Shown: positions 41,348 through 50,849, counted from the stretch's first letter. The stretch: 64,000 nt of DNA from Verrucomicrobiota bacterium (GCA_021413925.1 JAIOPL010000026.1:62001-126000), one strand, 5' to 3'. Program-made: numbers and translations. The notes: generated by a model not told the origin, from the sequence alone.

Positions 41348-42667
41348 ATGGATCCATCCTCCGCAATCCTCATGCCGGAGACTGCTTTGACCGACAAGGC
41401 CAAGGGCGGGAAACATCCTGCCTCCAACGGGAAAGAACGCTCCGGAGGCACTGTGATTGAACGAGCCGGATCACAACCGGGCAGATGGGAACGCTGGTAT
41501 CTTCCCGCGCAGGGAAGTCCGGAAATTCTGAATGATGAAGAGGCCCTTCCCAAAAAATCCTTGCGGGTGACGGCACTTCCCTCCTCATCTCTTTTTTCCT
41601 GGCCCCTCTGGATCGCCGCGGAGGGAGAAAGCCGCGAACTCGTCAAGATGGAGCTGGCCGGAAGACATCTGCTGAAACGGGGGATGGAGGAGGGATTGAC
41701 CGCCATTCCTATTCTTCAACTCGGTGAGCGGCGACTTGTCCTGGCCGTGGCAACAGAGGAACCATTTCCCGAGGAGATAATGCCCGATGGTTGGAAAAAT
41801 GCCGCGCGCTTCGAGATTTCGGCTCGTCTCCGGTGCACCGAGGAAAAGCCCGATATGATTCTATGGCAGGAGCAGGGCTTCATTCAGGCCGCTTATTACC
41901 GTGATGGACAGACGGTCTGGTTCTGCGCCGTCCGCCCTGGACACTGCGGATCAACATTGCGACGCGCCTCGGCGCGACTTCTTTCAGAGGGTATCCTGAG
42001 TCATCTTCCGGATACGATTCTCCTTCAGGGCATATCGATTGAAGCACGTCTCTTGTTGACCAAGGAACTCGCTGCCAACTTTCCCCAAGCCAGCATCTCC
42101 GCGCCTCAGGAAGACACCCCTCCCTCACTCCCATCAACACCGATCGACCTCACTCCAACAGGGGCGAGACAGGAGAGGCTTCTCAAAGAACACAGTGATC
42201 GACTCCTCTCCATCGGTTCCGTGGCGGCCATCCTCTACCTGCTGCTCCTGGCTTGGGGCTCAGGAGATCTCCTGATCCGGCAGTCGGCTTTAAAGCGTAT
42301 CCGGAGGGAAGTGGTGGGCATCGCCGCTCCGGCCCTCCAAGCAAAACAAGAATCGGAGCGCTGGAATGCCCTTCGCCCTGCCGTTGATCCAAGCACATAT
42401 CCCTTGGACCTCTTGGCTGCTGCAGCAGCACCGACCGAAGGGGGCAAAGTGCGTCTCACCAACTTTAACCTGGATCATGGTCACCTCCTGATCTCAGGTG
42501 AGGCGACCGATGTCACCCAGGCTTACGCCTTTATCGAGCAACTCAAAAAAAACCCGCTGCTCCAAGAGTACGACTGGACGTCAGGCCAGCCCCAACTAGC
42601 GGGGAAAAACAGTGTGAAATTCGATATGGAGGGGACTCGCCAAAGTCCACGCCAAAACGTCCCATGA
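41348..42667 (+). CDS. Type II secretion GspL/PilN-like protein
   Basis: A 439-residue protein with a cytoplasmic N-terminal two thirds, one membrane segment near residues 285-305 (SVAAILYLLLLAWGSGDLLI) and a periplasmic ferredoxin-like end (VRLTNFNLDHGHLLISGEAT, DVTQAYAFIEQLKKNPLLQE). This is the layout of GspL or a PilM-PilN fusion, which recruits the ATPase GspE. The N-terminal part lacks a clearly recognisable actin-like ATPase signature, so the assignment rests on topology and gene order. It follows gspK by 7 bp. Confidence 0.72.
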   Translation: MDPSSAILMPETALTDKAKGGKHPASNGKERSGGTVIERAGSQPGRWERWYLPAQGSPEILNDEEALPKKSLRVTALPSSSLFSWPLWIAAEGESRELVKMELAGRHLLKRGMEEGLTAIPILQLGERRLVLAVATEEPFPEEIMPDGWKNAARFEISARLRCTEEKPDMILWQEQGFIQAAYYRDGQTVWFCAVRPGHCGSTLRRASARLLSEGILSHLPDTILLQGISIEARLLLTKELAANFPQASISAPQEDTPPSLPSTPIDLTPTGARQERLLKEHSDRLLSIGSVAAILYLLLLAWGSGDLLIRQSALKRIRREVVGIAAPALQAKQESERWNALRPAVDPSTYPLDLLAAAAAPTEGGKVRLTNFNLDHGHLLISGEATDVTQAYAFIEQLKKNPLLQEYDWTSGQPQLAGKNSVKFDMEGTRQSPRQNVP

Positions 42668-43224
42668 GAACTCTGGCGCCCAACGAAAAAACCCTTCTAC
42701 TGCTGTTGTGCGGCGCACTCTTTGTTGCCGTCAACATGGCGGGAATCCGCTCATTTTTGAAAGCAAGGGAGGGGCTACGGAAGGCCCTCGTGACAGGGAC
42801 GTCGGAATTGACCCTGGACAAAAATTGGATCGAGATCGGACGTTCGCTGGCTCCTGCCGATAACTGGATCAACTCCCATCCGATGCCGCGCTTTCTGCCT
42901 GATGAAGCAAGCTCACAGCTTCTGAAATCGGAGCGGGACGAAGCTGAAAAAGCAGGTCTCACGGTAACCGAGGAGAATCTCCTTCCCTCTGAGGAAACCC
43001 CTTATGGACCGACTGTCGCGGTTTCAGTAAAACTGACAGGTCCCTTCGAGGGAGTGGTTCGGATGCTCTTTGCCCTGCAATCCCCGACGGCATGGCGCAC
43101 CGTTGAGAAATTGGCATTGAAGAGCGACTCCCAGCCCCCCAATGTCGTCGCCGACCTTGAGTTGCATCAATATTTTCAGCCGTCCGCAAGCCCGGAATCT
43201 TCACCGACACAAACCCATCCATGA
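42664..43224 (+). CDS. Type II secretion GspM/PilO-like protein
   Basis: A 186-residue protein with one N-terminal membrane segment (TLLLLLCGALFVAVNMAGI) and a periplasmic part with a coiled stretch and VSVKLTGPFEGVVRMLFALQ, the ferredoxin-like fold typical of PilO/GspM. It overlaps its neighbours by 4 bp on both sides. In the assembly platform, GspM pairs with GspL. The short, Ser/Pro-rich C-terminus is not conserved. Confidence 0.72.
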   Translation: MRTLAPNEKTLLLLLCGALFVAVNMAGIRSFLKAREGLRKALVTGTSELTLDKNWIEIGRSLAPADNWINSHPMPRFLPDEASSQLLKSERDEAEKAGLTVTEENLLPSEETPYGPTVAVSVKLTGPFEGVVRMLFALQSPTAWRTVEKLALKSDSQPPNVVADLELHQYFQPSASPESSPTQTHP

Positions 43225-43901
43225 TCCTCAGAAGGAATATCGGAATTTGCACAAAGTCCCTCGGAATGAAGGGACTTCTGTTGTTTTCTAGCCTTTCCCT
43301 GCCACTCATAGCCGCTTCTGAAACTGTGGGAAGTGCCGCGGATCTCTCTAGGAATGCTTGGGAGAAGCCGCGGAATCTCTCCTCCTTCCAACAGTTGCTC
43401 AAACACTCCCCCTTTTCACTTCCCACAGCGGAAGAAAGTTCGCCCTTGGCAGATCGCTACGCCATGACAGGCATTGTCACTATCAATGGAGAGGAGCAGA
43501 TCTTTGTCTTCGACCGCACCGACCAGAGCCGTGAACTCATCGGCAGAAAGCCGAACGCGAAAAACATGTCCCTTGTCTCGCTGATCCAGGACGGCAATAC
43601 GGCACCACAGAAGGCAAGTATCTTGGTGGGTGGCCAAACGGGTACGATCGGCTTTCTGGAATCAACGCAGCGGCAAGTGGCGCCCTCGGCTCAGGCTGCG
43701 CCGGGATCCGTGGCTGCGGGCATTCCCGGCCCCCAAGGCTCTCAGCCCGGAGTGCGCTTGCCTCAGTTGCCCCCACTTCCCAAACTCCCTGGTGCCTCCC
43801 AATCCCAACAAACACCCCAAGGGGCCCAGCCTGCGCAGGGCCGTCGCATCATCCGCAGGCCTGTTATTACGGCACCACAGCCCCAAACCGCCACTCCATG
43901 A
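43221..43901 (+). CDS. Type II secretion C/PilP-like accessory protein
   Basis: A 226-residue exported protein with an N-terminal hydrophobic stretch (GLLLFSSLSLPLIAAS). The domain PLADRYAMTGIVTINGEEQI with FVFDRTDQSRELIG resembles a homology-region/PilP domain that contacts the secretin. The last third is Pro/Gln/Ala-rich low complexity. It lies between the M-like and secretin genes, where GspC or PilP is expected, overlapping both by 4 bp. No PDZ domain is seen. The assignment is moderate. Confidence 0.62.
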   Translation: MILRRNIGICTKSLGMKGLLLFSSLSLPLIAASETVGSAADLSRNAWEKPRNLSSFQQLLKHSPFSLPTAEESSPLADRYAMTGIVTINGEEQIFVFDRTDQSRELIGRKPNAKNMSLVSLIQDGNTAPQKASILVGGQTGTIGFLESTQRQVAPSAQAAPGSVAAGIPGPQGSQPGVRLPQLPPLPKLPGASQSQQTPQGAQPAQGRRIIRRPVITAPQPQTATP

Positions 43902-46186
43902 TCTCCTTGCTACGCATCATCACTCCAACCTTTCTACTTCCTCTCTTTCTCTGGGGCCTAGGACTCATGGGCACCACGAGCAGAATCATTGCCCAACAAC
44001 CGATTGGAAATCTCCCGGCTACGCCTCCAGCGGCAACAGTCAACCTGTCGACCCCATCTGCGGAAGAGGGTGTTTCGATCCAATTTCCACACACCTCGGT
44101 GGCCGAGGTGCTGATGACCTATGAGAAGCTCACCGGCAAGCGGTTGATCCGGGATTCTAATCTCGCGGGCCCGGAACTCTCGATCATGGTTGCGGATCTC
44201 ATCCCCCGGCAAGAGGCGATCTCACTCATCGAAAGCTCACTTCTGCTCAACGGCTACACCATCGTTCCCGTCGATGATAAAACCGTGAAAATCCTGGGCC
44301 CCAGCCGCCCTCCCCGAAGCGAGGGACTCCCCCTCTATTTGGAAGAATCCCAGTTGCCTCAAGATGGAGACAAGATCGTTAGCTTCTACAAGCAACTGAA
44401 CTTCCTCTCCCCTGCTGAGGCGACCTCCATCGTCGATGGCGTCGTCCAAAGAAACGCCTATGGGGCGATTGTTCAGATTCCCAACGCAAGCGCGATTGTC
44501 ATTACCGACAAGACACCCATTATCCGCAAGGCAATTGCCATTCTGTCAGTCGTGGATCATGAACCTAGCCAGATCATCACGGAGTTCGTCCCCCTTCAGC
44601 GAGCCAGTGCCGAGAAGATCGTCGAGACGCTCAACCAGATGTTCGGAGGCAGTTCTAGTGGTGGTGGGACCGCAGCTCCTCCTCAGGGAGGCCAGGGGGC
44701 TGTTGCCTCGGCGGGAGGGGATGCCCACCTTCTGAGCGGCAAGGCCCAGTTCATTGCGGACAAGAGGACCAACAGAATCCTCATGATCGTGAAGGCCGAG
44801 AATTACAAATACCTGAGGGAACTCATCTCCAAACTGGATCAAGCAGTTGAGTCAGCCGAACCGCTTGTCCGCCCCCTGAACTATCTCTCTGTGAATGACC
44901 TCTTCCCCGTACTGGTCGATATGCTCAAAGGAAAGGATGACTCAGAAGCCAAGGGAAGCAGCTCAACCGGAAGCAACTCACAAGCCAACTCCAAGCAAAA
45001 TCAAACTCAGAACTCCTCCACAGGTGCAGGTGGGGGTGGAGCAGGCGGAACTGCAGGTGCAAACGGAGGAGTTGCCAACACGCCTGATAAACTGGGTGAA
45101 GCGGTCGCCCAAAATCCACCCCAGTCCGCCACGATTGGCTCCACGAGTGTCATTGCCGACGCATCGGGCAACAGCATCATTGTCTACGGTCCGCCCGAGA
45201 GCAAAACGAAGGCCGCCCAGATCATCGATCTTCTCGACCGCAGGCCAAAGCAGGTTTATCTAGCAGCCGTTATTGGACAGCTCCGGCTTACGGAGGGTCA
45301 GGAATACGGGGCTTCATGGTTCGCCAAGATCAATAACGGGAGCAGCAACGGCCTTGTCGGAGGAGCACTGAACAACACATTCTCAGGCGTCCTTACCAAC
45401 CTGGTTACCTCCTCGTTGACAAATGCCATCAGCTCCTTCCCGTCCAGCCTCACCGGACTGACGGTCTATGGAACCATCGCCCAAGGTATCGCCACTTATG
45501 CCCGTGCTCTAGAAAGCACTGGCAAATTCAGAACCATTTCGAGGCCGGTCGTTTACACGGTGAACAACAAGAAGGCCACGATCTTCTCCGGACAGAACGT
45601 GCCCATTCCCGGAACTAGCGTCTACACGCCGGTAGCCTCAGGCGCCACTGCCGTGAACAGCGTCACTTCCACCATCCAGTATCAGCCTGTGGTGCTCAAA
45701 CTGGAGGTCATCCCCCTTATCAACTCCGACAAGGAAGTGAACCTGACGATCGCCCAGCATAATGACAAACTGGGTGCTTACAGCAACATTGGTGGCAACT
45801 CCGTTCCTACCATCGAGACTCAGGAACTGACCACGACAGTCCGCGTTCCCAATGGATCCACGATCATTTTGGGAGGCCTCATCACTGACGACAAGACCAC
45901 CGATCTCTCTGGCCTTCCCGGGCTTTACAAAATCCCGATCATCGGCCCCCTTCTTGGTGGCGATAGTAAGAAGACCCGCTCTCGCAGCGAGCTCGTGATC
46001 ATGATTCAGCCGATCGTTGTTGATTCCAATGAGTCCATGGAGAAGGCCAGCGTCGAGGAAGGCGCGGATAGCGAACTCGGAAAACGCGCCAAAAATATCA
46101 AACAAAAGCTGGATCCAACACCCAGTCCAACGCCAAAGAAAAAAGGATTCCATCTCTTTAGCCTGCCGAAGATCGATAATTACTAG
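43898..46186 (+). CDS. gspD: Type II secretion secretin GspD
   Basis: A 762-residue outer-membrane secretin. A signal segment (PTFLLPLFLWGLGLM) is followed by the N0 domain (VSIQFPHTSVAEVLMTYEKL, TGKRLIRDSNL), N1-N3 modules with LLNGYTIVPVDDKTVKILGP, EFVPLQRASAEKIVETLNQM and VRPLNYLSVNDLFPVLVDML, and a Gly/Ser/Gln-rich linker at about 347-391. The C-terminal gate has STIILGGLITDDKTTDLSGL followed by PGLYKIPIIGPLLGG and SELVIMIQPIVVD. It ends the operon; gspE, gspF and gspO must be elsewhere. Confidence 0.94.
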   Translation: MISLLRIITPTFLLPLFLWGLGLMGTTSRIIAQQPIGNLPATPPAATVNLSTPSAEEGVSIQFPHTSVAEVLMTYEKLTGKRLIRDSNLAGPELSIMVADLIPRQEAISLIESSLLLNGYTIVPVDDKTVKILGPSRPPRSEGLPLYLEESQLPQDGDKIVSFYKQLNFLSPAEATSIVDGVVQRNAYGAIVQIPNASAIVITDKTPIIRKAIAILSVVDHEPSQIITEFVPLQRASAEKIVETLNQMFGGSSSGGGTAAPPQGGQGAVASAGGDAHLLSGKAQFIADKRTNRILMIVKAENYKYLRELISKLDQAVESAEPLVRPLNYLSVNDLFPVLVDMLKGKDDSEAKGSSSTGSNSQANSKQNQTQNSSTGAGGGGAGGTAGANGGVANTPDKLGEAVAQNPPQSATIGSTSVIADASGNSIIVYGPPESKTKAAQIIDLLDRRPKQVYLAAVIGQLRLTEGQEYGASWFAKINNGSSNGLVGGALNNTFSGVLTNLVTSSLTNAISSFPSSLTGLTVYGTIAQGIATYARALESTGKFRTISRPVVYTVNNKKATIFSGQNVPIPGTSVYTPVASGATAVNSVTSTIQYQPVVLKLEVIPLINSDKEVNLTIAQHNDKLGAYSNIGGNSVPTIETQELTTTVRVPNGSTIILGGLITDDKTTDLSGLPGLYKIPIIGPLLGGDSKKTRSRSELVIMIQPIVVDSNESMEKASVEEGADSELGKRAKNIKQKLDPTPSPTPKKKGFHLFSLPKIDNY

Positions 46187-46270
46187 GGAGACGGCATCAC
46201 TTTCTGGTGGACGATCAGGGAGAGAGATTGCATCCTTTCCAACCCTTCATCTTCGGATGGAGAAGGAAAC

Positions 46271-46352
46271 GGGTAGGTACCGAAGTGGCCAAACGGGGCG
46301 GACTGTAAATCCGCTGGCTCTGCCTTCAGAGGTTCGAATCCTCTCCTGCCCA
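46271..46352 (+). tRNA. tRNA-Tyr (anticodon GTA)
   Basis: The acceptor arms GGGTAGG and CCTGCCC pair (one G-T), the anticodon arm is GCGGA-CTGTAAA-TCCGC with GTA, a long variable arm follows, and the T arm is AGAGG-TTCGAAT-CCTCT. The discriminator base is A and CCA is not encoded. It lies 84 bp after the secretin gene and marks the change to a different block of genes. Confidence 0.95.
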
Positions 46353-46815
46353 GTTCCCCTTTCAGTAATTTAGAAAGAGGCTCCAGAGACTATAGCTCTC
46401 TTTTTTACATCACTGGCCAAATTGTCAGGAGATGCCAATATGTGCCACCTTATGTCCCCCGTACTGGCACACGACTGGCACAGGTAATCTGGAGGATTTG
46501 AATCTGAAATCCCGGCCCTCTGCTGTACCGGTACTCTTAGGTAGGTTTTCCTTCCGCTGTAACACCCCACCCATAAACTTTTTTTCTCAGATTCCTCCCC
46601 CATCAAACCCACCCCTGAGGTTTAGCTCCACAGAACCAATTGGCTCCCCCTACTACTTCTTTAGCTGGTAGTGACCCTTGCCTACCTTCTTGATCCCCTT
46701 GTTCTTCTTGCCGGTGGTGGCAAACCAGACGTGTAGAAAAAATGCGGACAACGGGTTTTTGAGTCGCAGAGAGACAGCAGTCTGATATACCAATACAAGT
46801 TAACACCCTCCATAT
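46353..46815. other. 463-bp spacer after tRNA-Tyr, with possible gene remnant
   Basis: No intact gene is supported. On the minus strand 46653-46799 is open for 48 codons without a good start; it ends in a Lys-rich stretch (FATTGKKNKGIKKVGKGHYQ) and may be a decayed gene end. At 46491-46505 the sequence GGAGGATTTGAATCT resembles the inverse of the tRNA T arm, and ACTGGCAC occurs twice nearby. These may be traces of past integration at the tRNA. Confidence 0.35.
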
Positions 46816-47457
46816 ATGATGAAACGCAATTCCTCTCTCCTTGCCTTGAGTTTGATCCCGCTTCTGATGACGGGATGTGCCATTGGGAATCACTACGATT
46901 ACCAGAGCGTACGAGCCACTCTTCCACAGGCATCCAAAAAATGTACCGTCTCAGTAGTCACAGTTGATCAACGGCCAGATGTCCTTAAATCATCCGTTCA
47001 GGAAAACTATGTAGGCATGACTCGTGGCGGATATGGCAACCCTTTCAGGGTTTACACAAAGAGCGGGGCCCCTCTATCTGAAGACCTGTCTAGGGCAATT
47101 GTTTCGAGTCTCAATACCTCCGGGTATCAAGCCAGCCCAGTCACTTTTAATCCGGTTACCAATGAGGCATCTGCAAAAGCGCAACTCCTCGCCACACCAT
47201 CAGATCGTCACATCCTTGTCACAATCAACAAATGGGAGAGCGATACCCTGATTAACACAGACCTAAATACAGACATAAACATTCAGGTGTATGATCACTC
47301 AGGAAAACTACTGGCTAATGAGAGCTTTTCCGCCTCGAAAGGCCTAGGAGGAAACTTCTTCGATCCTATAATTCATGCACGAGAAAGCGTCCTTTCTGAG
47401 ACTTCCAGCATTCTTTCGCGGGTCTTCTCTTCGCCAAAGATCCATAACTCATTGTAA
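46816..47457 (+). CDS. YajG-like lipoprotein
   Basis: A 213-residue lipoprotein with lipobox LMTGC (Cys21). The mature part has CTVSVVTVDQRPDVLKSSVQ, FRVYTKSGAPLSEDLSRAIV and ILVTINKWESDTLINTDLNT, features of YajG-type outer-membrane lipoproteins. The function is unknown in the family. A second small lipoprotein follows after 41 bp and the biosynthetic cluster begins 421 bp on, so it may belong to the envelope part of that cluster. Confidence 0.68.
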   Translation: MMKRNSSLLALSLIPLLMTGCAIGNHYDYQSVRATLPQASKKCTVSVVTVDQRPDVLKSSVQENYVGMTRGGYGNPFRVYTKSGAPLSEDLSRAIVSSLNTSGYQASPVTFNPVTNEASAKAQLLATPSDRHILVTINKWESDTLINTDLNTDINIQVYDHSGKLLANESFSASKGLGGNFFDPIIHARESVLSETSSILSRVFSSPKIHNSL

Positions 47458-47498
47458 GCCGTCTCTGATTTTCGAGAGCGCGAGCGTTAAATACAGTT

Positions 47499-47849
47499 AT
47501 GAAAATTAGACATATTCCATTACTCCTCATCACTTTTGTTTTAGGAGCTTGCGCGTCGTCTACGCCCATCCAGCGATATTCAGAAAGCCAGTCAGAATTC
47601 AATCCACCAACGCAGGTGATGAGCACCACTATCCCTCAAAAGGATTGGTATCGTCTGCATGTTCGAGCGGCTACAGGCTTTGTTCCTATTTCGGCTTGCC
47701 GTGAAGACGCCATCGAAAGAGCAAAACAATTCAGCGAACTCCAAGGGAAAGGAATCGTCATTCTCGGAGAAAAGACCTCTTCGCCAATTCTGTATCCGGG
47801 TAACTTCCCAAGGATCGAGATTATCTTTGCTACTGTAGATAAAAAGTAG
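47499..47849 (+). CDS. Small lipoprotein, unrecognised
   Basis: A 116-residue protein with a lipobox (VLGAC, Cys18). The mature part has a Ser/Gln-rich start and KDWYRLHVRAATGFVPISAC with CREDAIERAKQFSELQGKGI, reminiscent of small outer-membrane proteins with a single alpha-beta fold. I cannot assign the family. It lies 29 bp before the first acyl carrier protein and is on the same strand, so it may be co-transcribed with the cluster. Confidence 0.6.
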   Translation: MKIRHIPLLLITFVLGACASSTPIQRYSESQSEFNPPTQVMSTTIPQKDWYRLHVRAATGFVPISACREDAIERAKQFSELQGKGIVILGEKTSSPILYPGNFPRIEIIFATVDKK

Positions 47850-47878
47850 CAGTCGCGGACTCTAGTCTTTTAAAGCTC

Positions 47879-48178
47879 ATGTCAGTTCAGCCTTATTTAG
47901 AGAGCCTACGGCTCTTTTTAATCGAAATCCTCTCTTCGGAAATCCTTGAGACGCCTCCTGGATTTGACGAACACTCCAATCTTTTTGATGCAGGATTAGA
48001 CTCACTTGGAACCATGCAATTGCTTGTTCGGATCGAACAGCGGTTTGGAATTCAGATACCTGCCGGTAAGCTGACAAAAGAAAACAGCTCAACAATCCAG
48101 CAACTATCGCTATTGATAGCTGACTCGGCGGGTAAAGAAGCTCCTCTCATCGGCATCCGAGAAAAAGCCTCTCTCTGA
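47879..48178 (+). CDS. Acyl carrier protein 1
   Basis: A 99-residue carrier protein. The attachment serine is S42 in FDAGLDSLGTMQLLVRIEQR, followed by FGIQIPAGKLTKENSSTIQQ. It has the usual four-helix size, with a short C-terminal extension. Phosphopantetheine attachment to S42 is expected. It probably carries the starter or growing chain for the ligase and ketosynthases of this cluster. The next gene starts 15 bp away. Confidence 0.85.
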   Translation: MSVQPYLESLRLFLIEILSSEILETPPGFDEHSNLFDAGLDSLGTMQLLVRIEQRFGIQIPAGKLTKENSSTIQQLSLLIADSAGKEAPLIGIREKASL

Positions 48179-48193
48179 GCGGGCGTTGCGAAA

Positions 48194-49411
48194 ATGCACG
48201 CCGACGTTGTTGTAATTGGGGGAGGAAGCGCAGGAATTGCCGCAGCGATCAGTTCTGCTAGAAAGGGCGCAACTGTAGTGCTTGTGGAAAAGCATGGAAT
48301 GCTCGGAGGAATGGCTTCAACCGCCATGGTGCATTCCATTTGTGGTCTCTACTTACTTCGAGACAATGAGTCAGAACCGTTGGCTTTCGCTAATGGCGGA
48401 TTCGCGAGGGAGTTTTCAGAGACTCTAATCAAAAAAGGGGGAGCGCGAGGGCCGGTGCGAATGGGCAGGTTGGATGTACTGATGCACAACCCAAGTTCCT
48501 ATGCATTGGTTGCAAAGGAGATGGTAGATGAACTCTCAAATATTCATCTTTTTCTTAACACGCAAATATCCGAGACACACAAAAACGGGAATCGCCTTTG
48601 TAGGGTAAAGATTTCAGGAACTGAGGAGCACCACACCATCGAGTGTGAAGCCGTTATTGATACAACGGGAGATGCAGAGATCTTCATGTTGGCAAATGCC
48701 GGTTATGAGCGCTCACCATTAGAGACCCTCCAGCGTCCCGCCTACATTTTTTCGCTAAAGGGTGTTGATCCAGAACAGATGGGTGACAATGGACGATTGC
48801 TTTTGGCTCAGACGATTAGCCGAGGTGTAACATCAGGGCTTCTAACCTCCGGAGCCATGGGAACTGCTTTTCGTGCTGGGGTTTCAAATGACCAGGTTAT
48901 GGTGACAATAGATCTGGAAGCACAAGGCTTTGATCCAAACGAAAACGAGAGTCGCGCCAATGCTGAGTCAGAGGGCAGGCGAATCGCCGTTCAGCTCATT
49001 GATTTCCTAAAGAATGAGATTGAAGGTTTTCAAGAGGCATTCCTTCCAGAGTATCCCTCATGTTTGGGAATTCGCGAAAGTCGCCGTAGCAATGGAATTT
49101 ACCAACTAGCCGAGAAGGATATTCTCGAAGGTGCAAGGTTCGATGATGAAGTAGCTATTGCCTCTTGGCCGATAGAGCTGAGAGAAACTGCACGTGGACC
49201 AAGATTCAGATACCCAATTGATAATCAGCCATGCGGCATTCCTTTAAGATCCCTTCAATCCAAAGAGGTAGAAAACCTCTTCGTCGCAGGAAAGTGCATC
49301 TCAACTACTCATGAAGCACAGGCGTCTATCCGTGTAATCGGAACATGTCTCGCTACGGGCGAAGCCGCCGGCATTGCTGCTGCGAAGATAGCGGCAAAAA
49401 CAAAGAACTAA
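48194..49411 (+). CDS. FAD-dependent oxidoreductase (FAD_oxidored type)
   Basis: A 405-residue flavoprotein. DVVVIGGGSAGIAAAISSAR is the FAD loop, VLVEKHGMLGGMASTAMVHS is typical of the FAD_oxidored family, and VIDTTGDAEIFMLAN and LFVAGKCISTTHEAQASIRV give the second FAD contact. The substrate is unknown. Its place between the carrier protein and the ligase suggests oxidation or desaturation of the starter unit. It has no WxWxIP halogenase motif. Confidence 0.8.
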   Translation: MHADVVVIGGGSAGIAAAISSARKGATVVLVEKHGMLGGMASTAMVHSICGLYLLRDNESEPLAFANGGFAREFSETLIKKGGARGPVRMGRLDVLMHNPSSYALVAKEMVDELSNIHLFLNTQISETHKNGNRLCRVKISGTEEHHTIECEAVIDTTGDAEIFMLANAGYERSPLETLQRPAYIFSLKGVDPEQMGDNGRLLLAQTISRGVTSGLLTSGAMGTAFRAGVSNDQVMVTIDLEAQGFDPNENESRANAESEGRRIAVQLIDFLKNEIEGFQEAFLPEYPSCLGIRESRRSNGIYQLAEKDILEGARFDDEVAIASWPIELRETARGPRFRYPIDNQPCGIPLRSLQSKEVENLFVAGKCISTTHEAQASIRVIGTCLATGEAAGIAAAKIAAKTKN

Positions 49412-49424
49412 TGAGGGAGAGGAA

Positions 49425-50849
49425 ATGTCTATTGAATCCCTAAAAATGAATTTCGTAGAAGAGTTGTTCCAGCGCTCAGATAGAGGAGCCCTGGCGTTGA
49501 TTGATAAAGGTAAGATCTGCACCTATGGAGCCCTTGATGAGCACAGCGCCTGCATTGCGAAAGCGATCAAAGGGGCTCTTACTTTCAAGGGGGTTCCAAG
49601 AGTTGGGTTGAGATGCCAGGACGGCATGGAATATGTCGCCCTCTCGTTGGGTATTCTGCGATCAGGTTGTTGTCTCGTGCCGATTGCTCCAGAGCTAACT
49701 GAATCTGAGAGAAACAATCTTGTCTCAACGATCCAGTTGGACGCAGTAGTTCATCATCAGGTCGCCTCAGATGATCAGATATCTTTTTCCATAGAAGAGC
49801 TTCCGGGAGGTGAGGTGAGCGCGGATTTTGATAATTTAAACCCCGCATTCATTCGGTTTAGTTCCGGAACAACAGGAGCATCAAAGGGTATAGTATTATC
49901 CCACAAAACTCTGCTCGACCGGATTGAAACCGCAAACCGGGGCCTAAAGATAACATCTCAGGACCGGGTTCTGTGGGTCTTGTCGATGTCGCATCACTAT
50001 GCAGCCTCTATAATGCTGTACCTGTGGAATGGCGCAGCGATTGTTCTGCCAGAGAGTTACCTACCCGGTGATTTGCTTGCCGCCGCCACTCGTGACCATG
50101 CGACTGTCATTTACGCTGCTCCATGCCATTTTATTTTTCTCACTTCTGGAGAGAATAAGGAAAACCTCTCATGGTCTTCCTTGCGGTTGGCGGTTTCTAC
50201 AACAGCCCCGCTGCTTCAAGATACTGCAGAAAGATTTACAGCAACTTATGGAGTTCGTCCCGTCCAAGCATTGGGAGTCATGGAAGTCGGGCTGCCCTTT
50301 ATCAATAACTCTTATGATGGGTTAAGGGATTCTTCTGTGGGGCGCCCATTGCCCGGTTTTGATGTAGAGATTCGAGATACAGCCGGAGTGGCTGTAGAAG
50401 CTGGCATTCAAGGAGAGCTTTTTTTGAAAGGTCCCGGGATGTTCGACGCCTATATTGATCCCTGGCAGACGAGAGAGCAGGTGACTGCCCCTGACGGATG
50501 GTTGAGTACCGGGGATATCGCTAGTATGGACTCTGACGGATATGTCTCCATTCTTGGTCGATCAAGAACGATCATCAATGTGGGGGGAATGAAATTCTTT
50601 CCTGAAGAGGTTGAAAGGTGCATCAATATTGTTCCAGGGGTCTTAGAATCTAGGGTAATTGCAACCCCCCATCCTACTTTTGGGTCGGTTCCCGTTGCAG
50701 AGATTGTGAGAGCAGTTGGAGAAGATGTTCAGGTCAAAACCCTTTCGATGCATTGCAGAAAACACCTGGCCAGGTACAAACTGCCGATTGAATTCCGTTT
50801 TGTAGGCTCCATACCAAAAACACCAACTGGGAAAATTAAAAGGGTATGA
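49425..50849 (+). CDS. Acyl-activating (AMP-forming) ligase
   Basis: A 474-residue member of the ANL superfamily, expected to adenylate an acid and load it on a carrier protein. The phosphate loop is FSSGTTGASKG (146-156), LSMSHHYAASIMLYLWNGAA follows, LGVMEVGLPFINNSYDGLRD is in the adenine region, WLSTGDIASMDSDG is the core ribose Asp region and TPTGKIKRV near the end holds the catalytic Lys (K470). A strong GGGAGAGGA ribosome site precedes the ATG. The stop overlaps the next start by 4 bp. In aryl-polyene-type clusters this enzyme loads the aryl starter; the substrate here is inferred. Confidence 0.87.
   Translation: MSIESLKMNFVEELFQRSDRGALALIDKGKICTYGALDEHSACIAKAIKGALTFKGVPRVGLRCQDGMEYVALSLGILRSGCCLVPIAPELTESERNNLVSTIQLDAVVHHQVASDDQISFSIEELPGGEVSADFDNLNPAFIRFSSGTTGASKGIVLSHKTLLDRIETANRGLKITSQDRVLWVLSMSHHYAASIMLYLWNGAAIVLPESYLPGDLLAAATRDHATVIYAAPCHFIFLTSGENKENLSWSSLRLAVSTTAPLLQDTAERFTATYGVRPVQALGVMEVGLPFINNSYDGLRDSSVGRPLPGFDVEIRDTAGVAVEAGIQGELFLKGPGMFDAYIDPWQTREQVTAPDGWLSTGDIASMDSDGYVSILGRSRTIINVGGMKFFPEEVERCINIVPGVLESRVIATPHPTFGSVPVAEIVRAVGEDVQVKTLSMHCRKHLARYKLPIEFRFVGSIPKTPTGKIKRV

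Noticed and set aside
46491-46505. T-arm-like sequence as an att site
   Set aside because: It is short, inverse in orientation and imperfect; no direct repeat of the tRNA end was found.
46653-46799. 48-codon minus-strand frame with Lys-rich end
   Set aside because: No good start and no family recognised; may be a decayed gene end, so mentioned only within the spacer.
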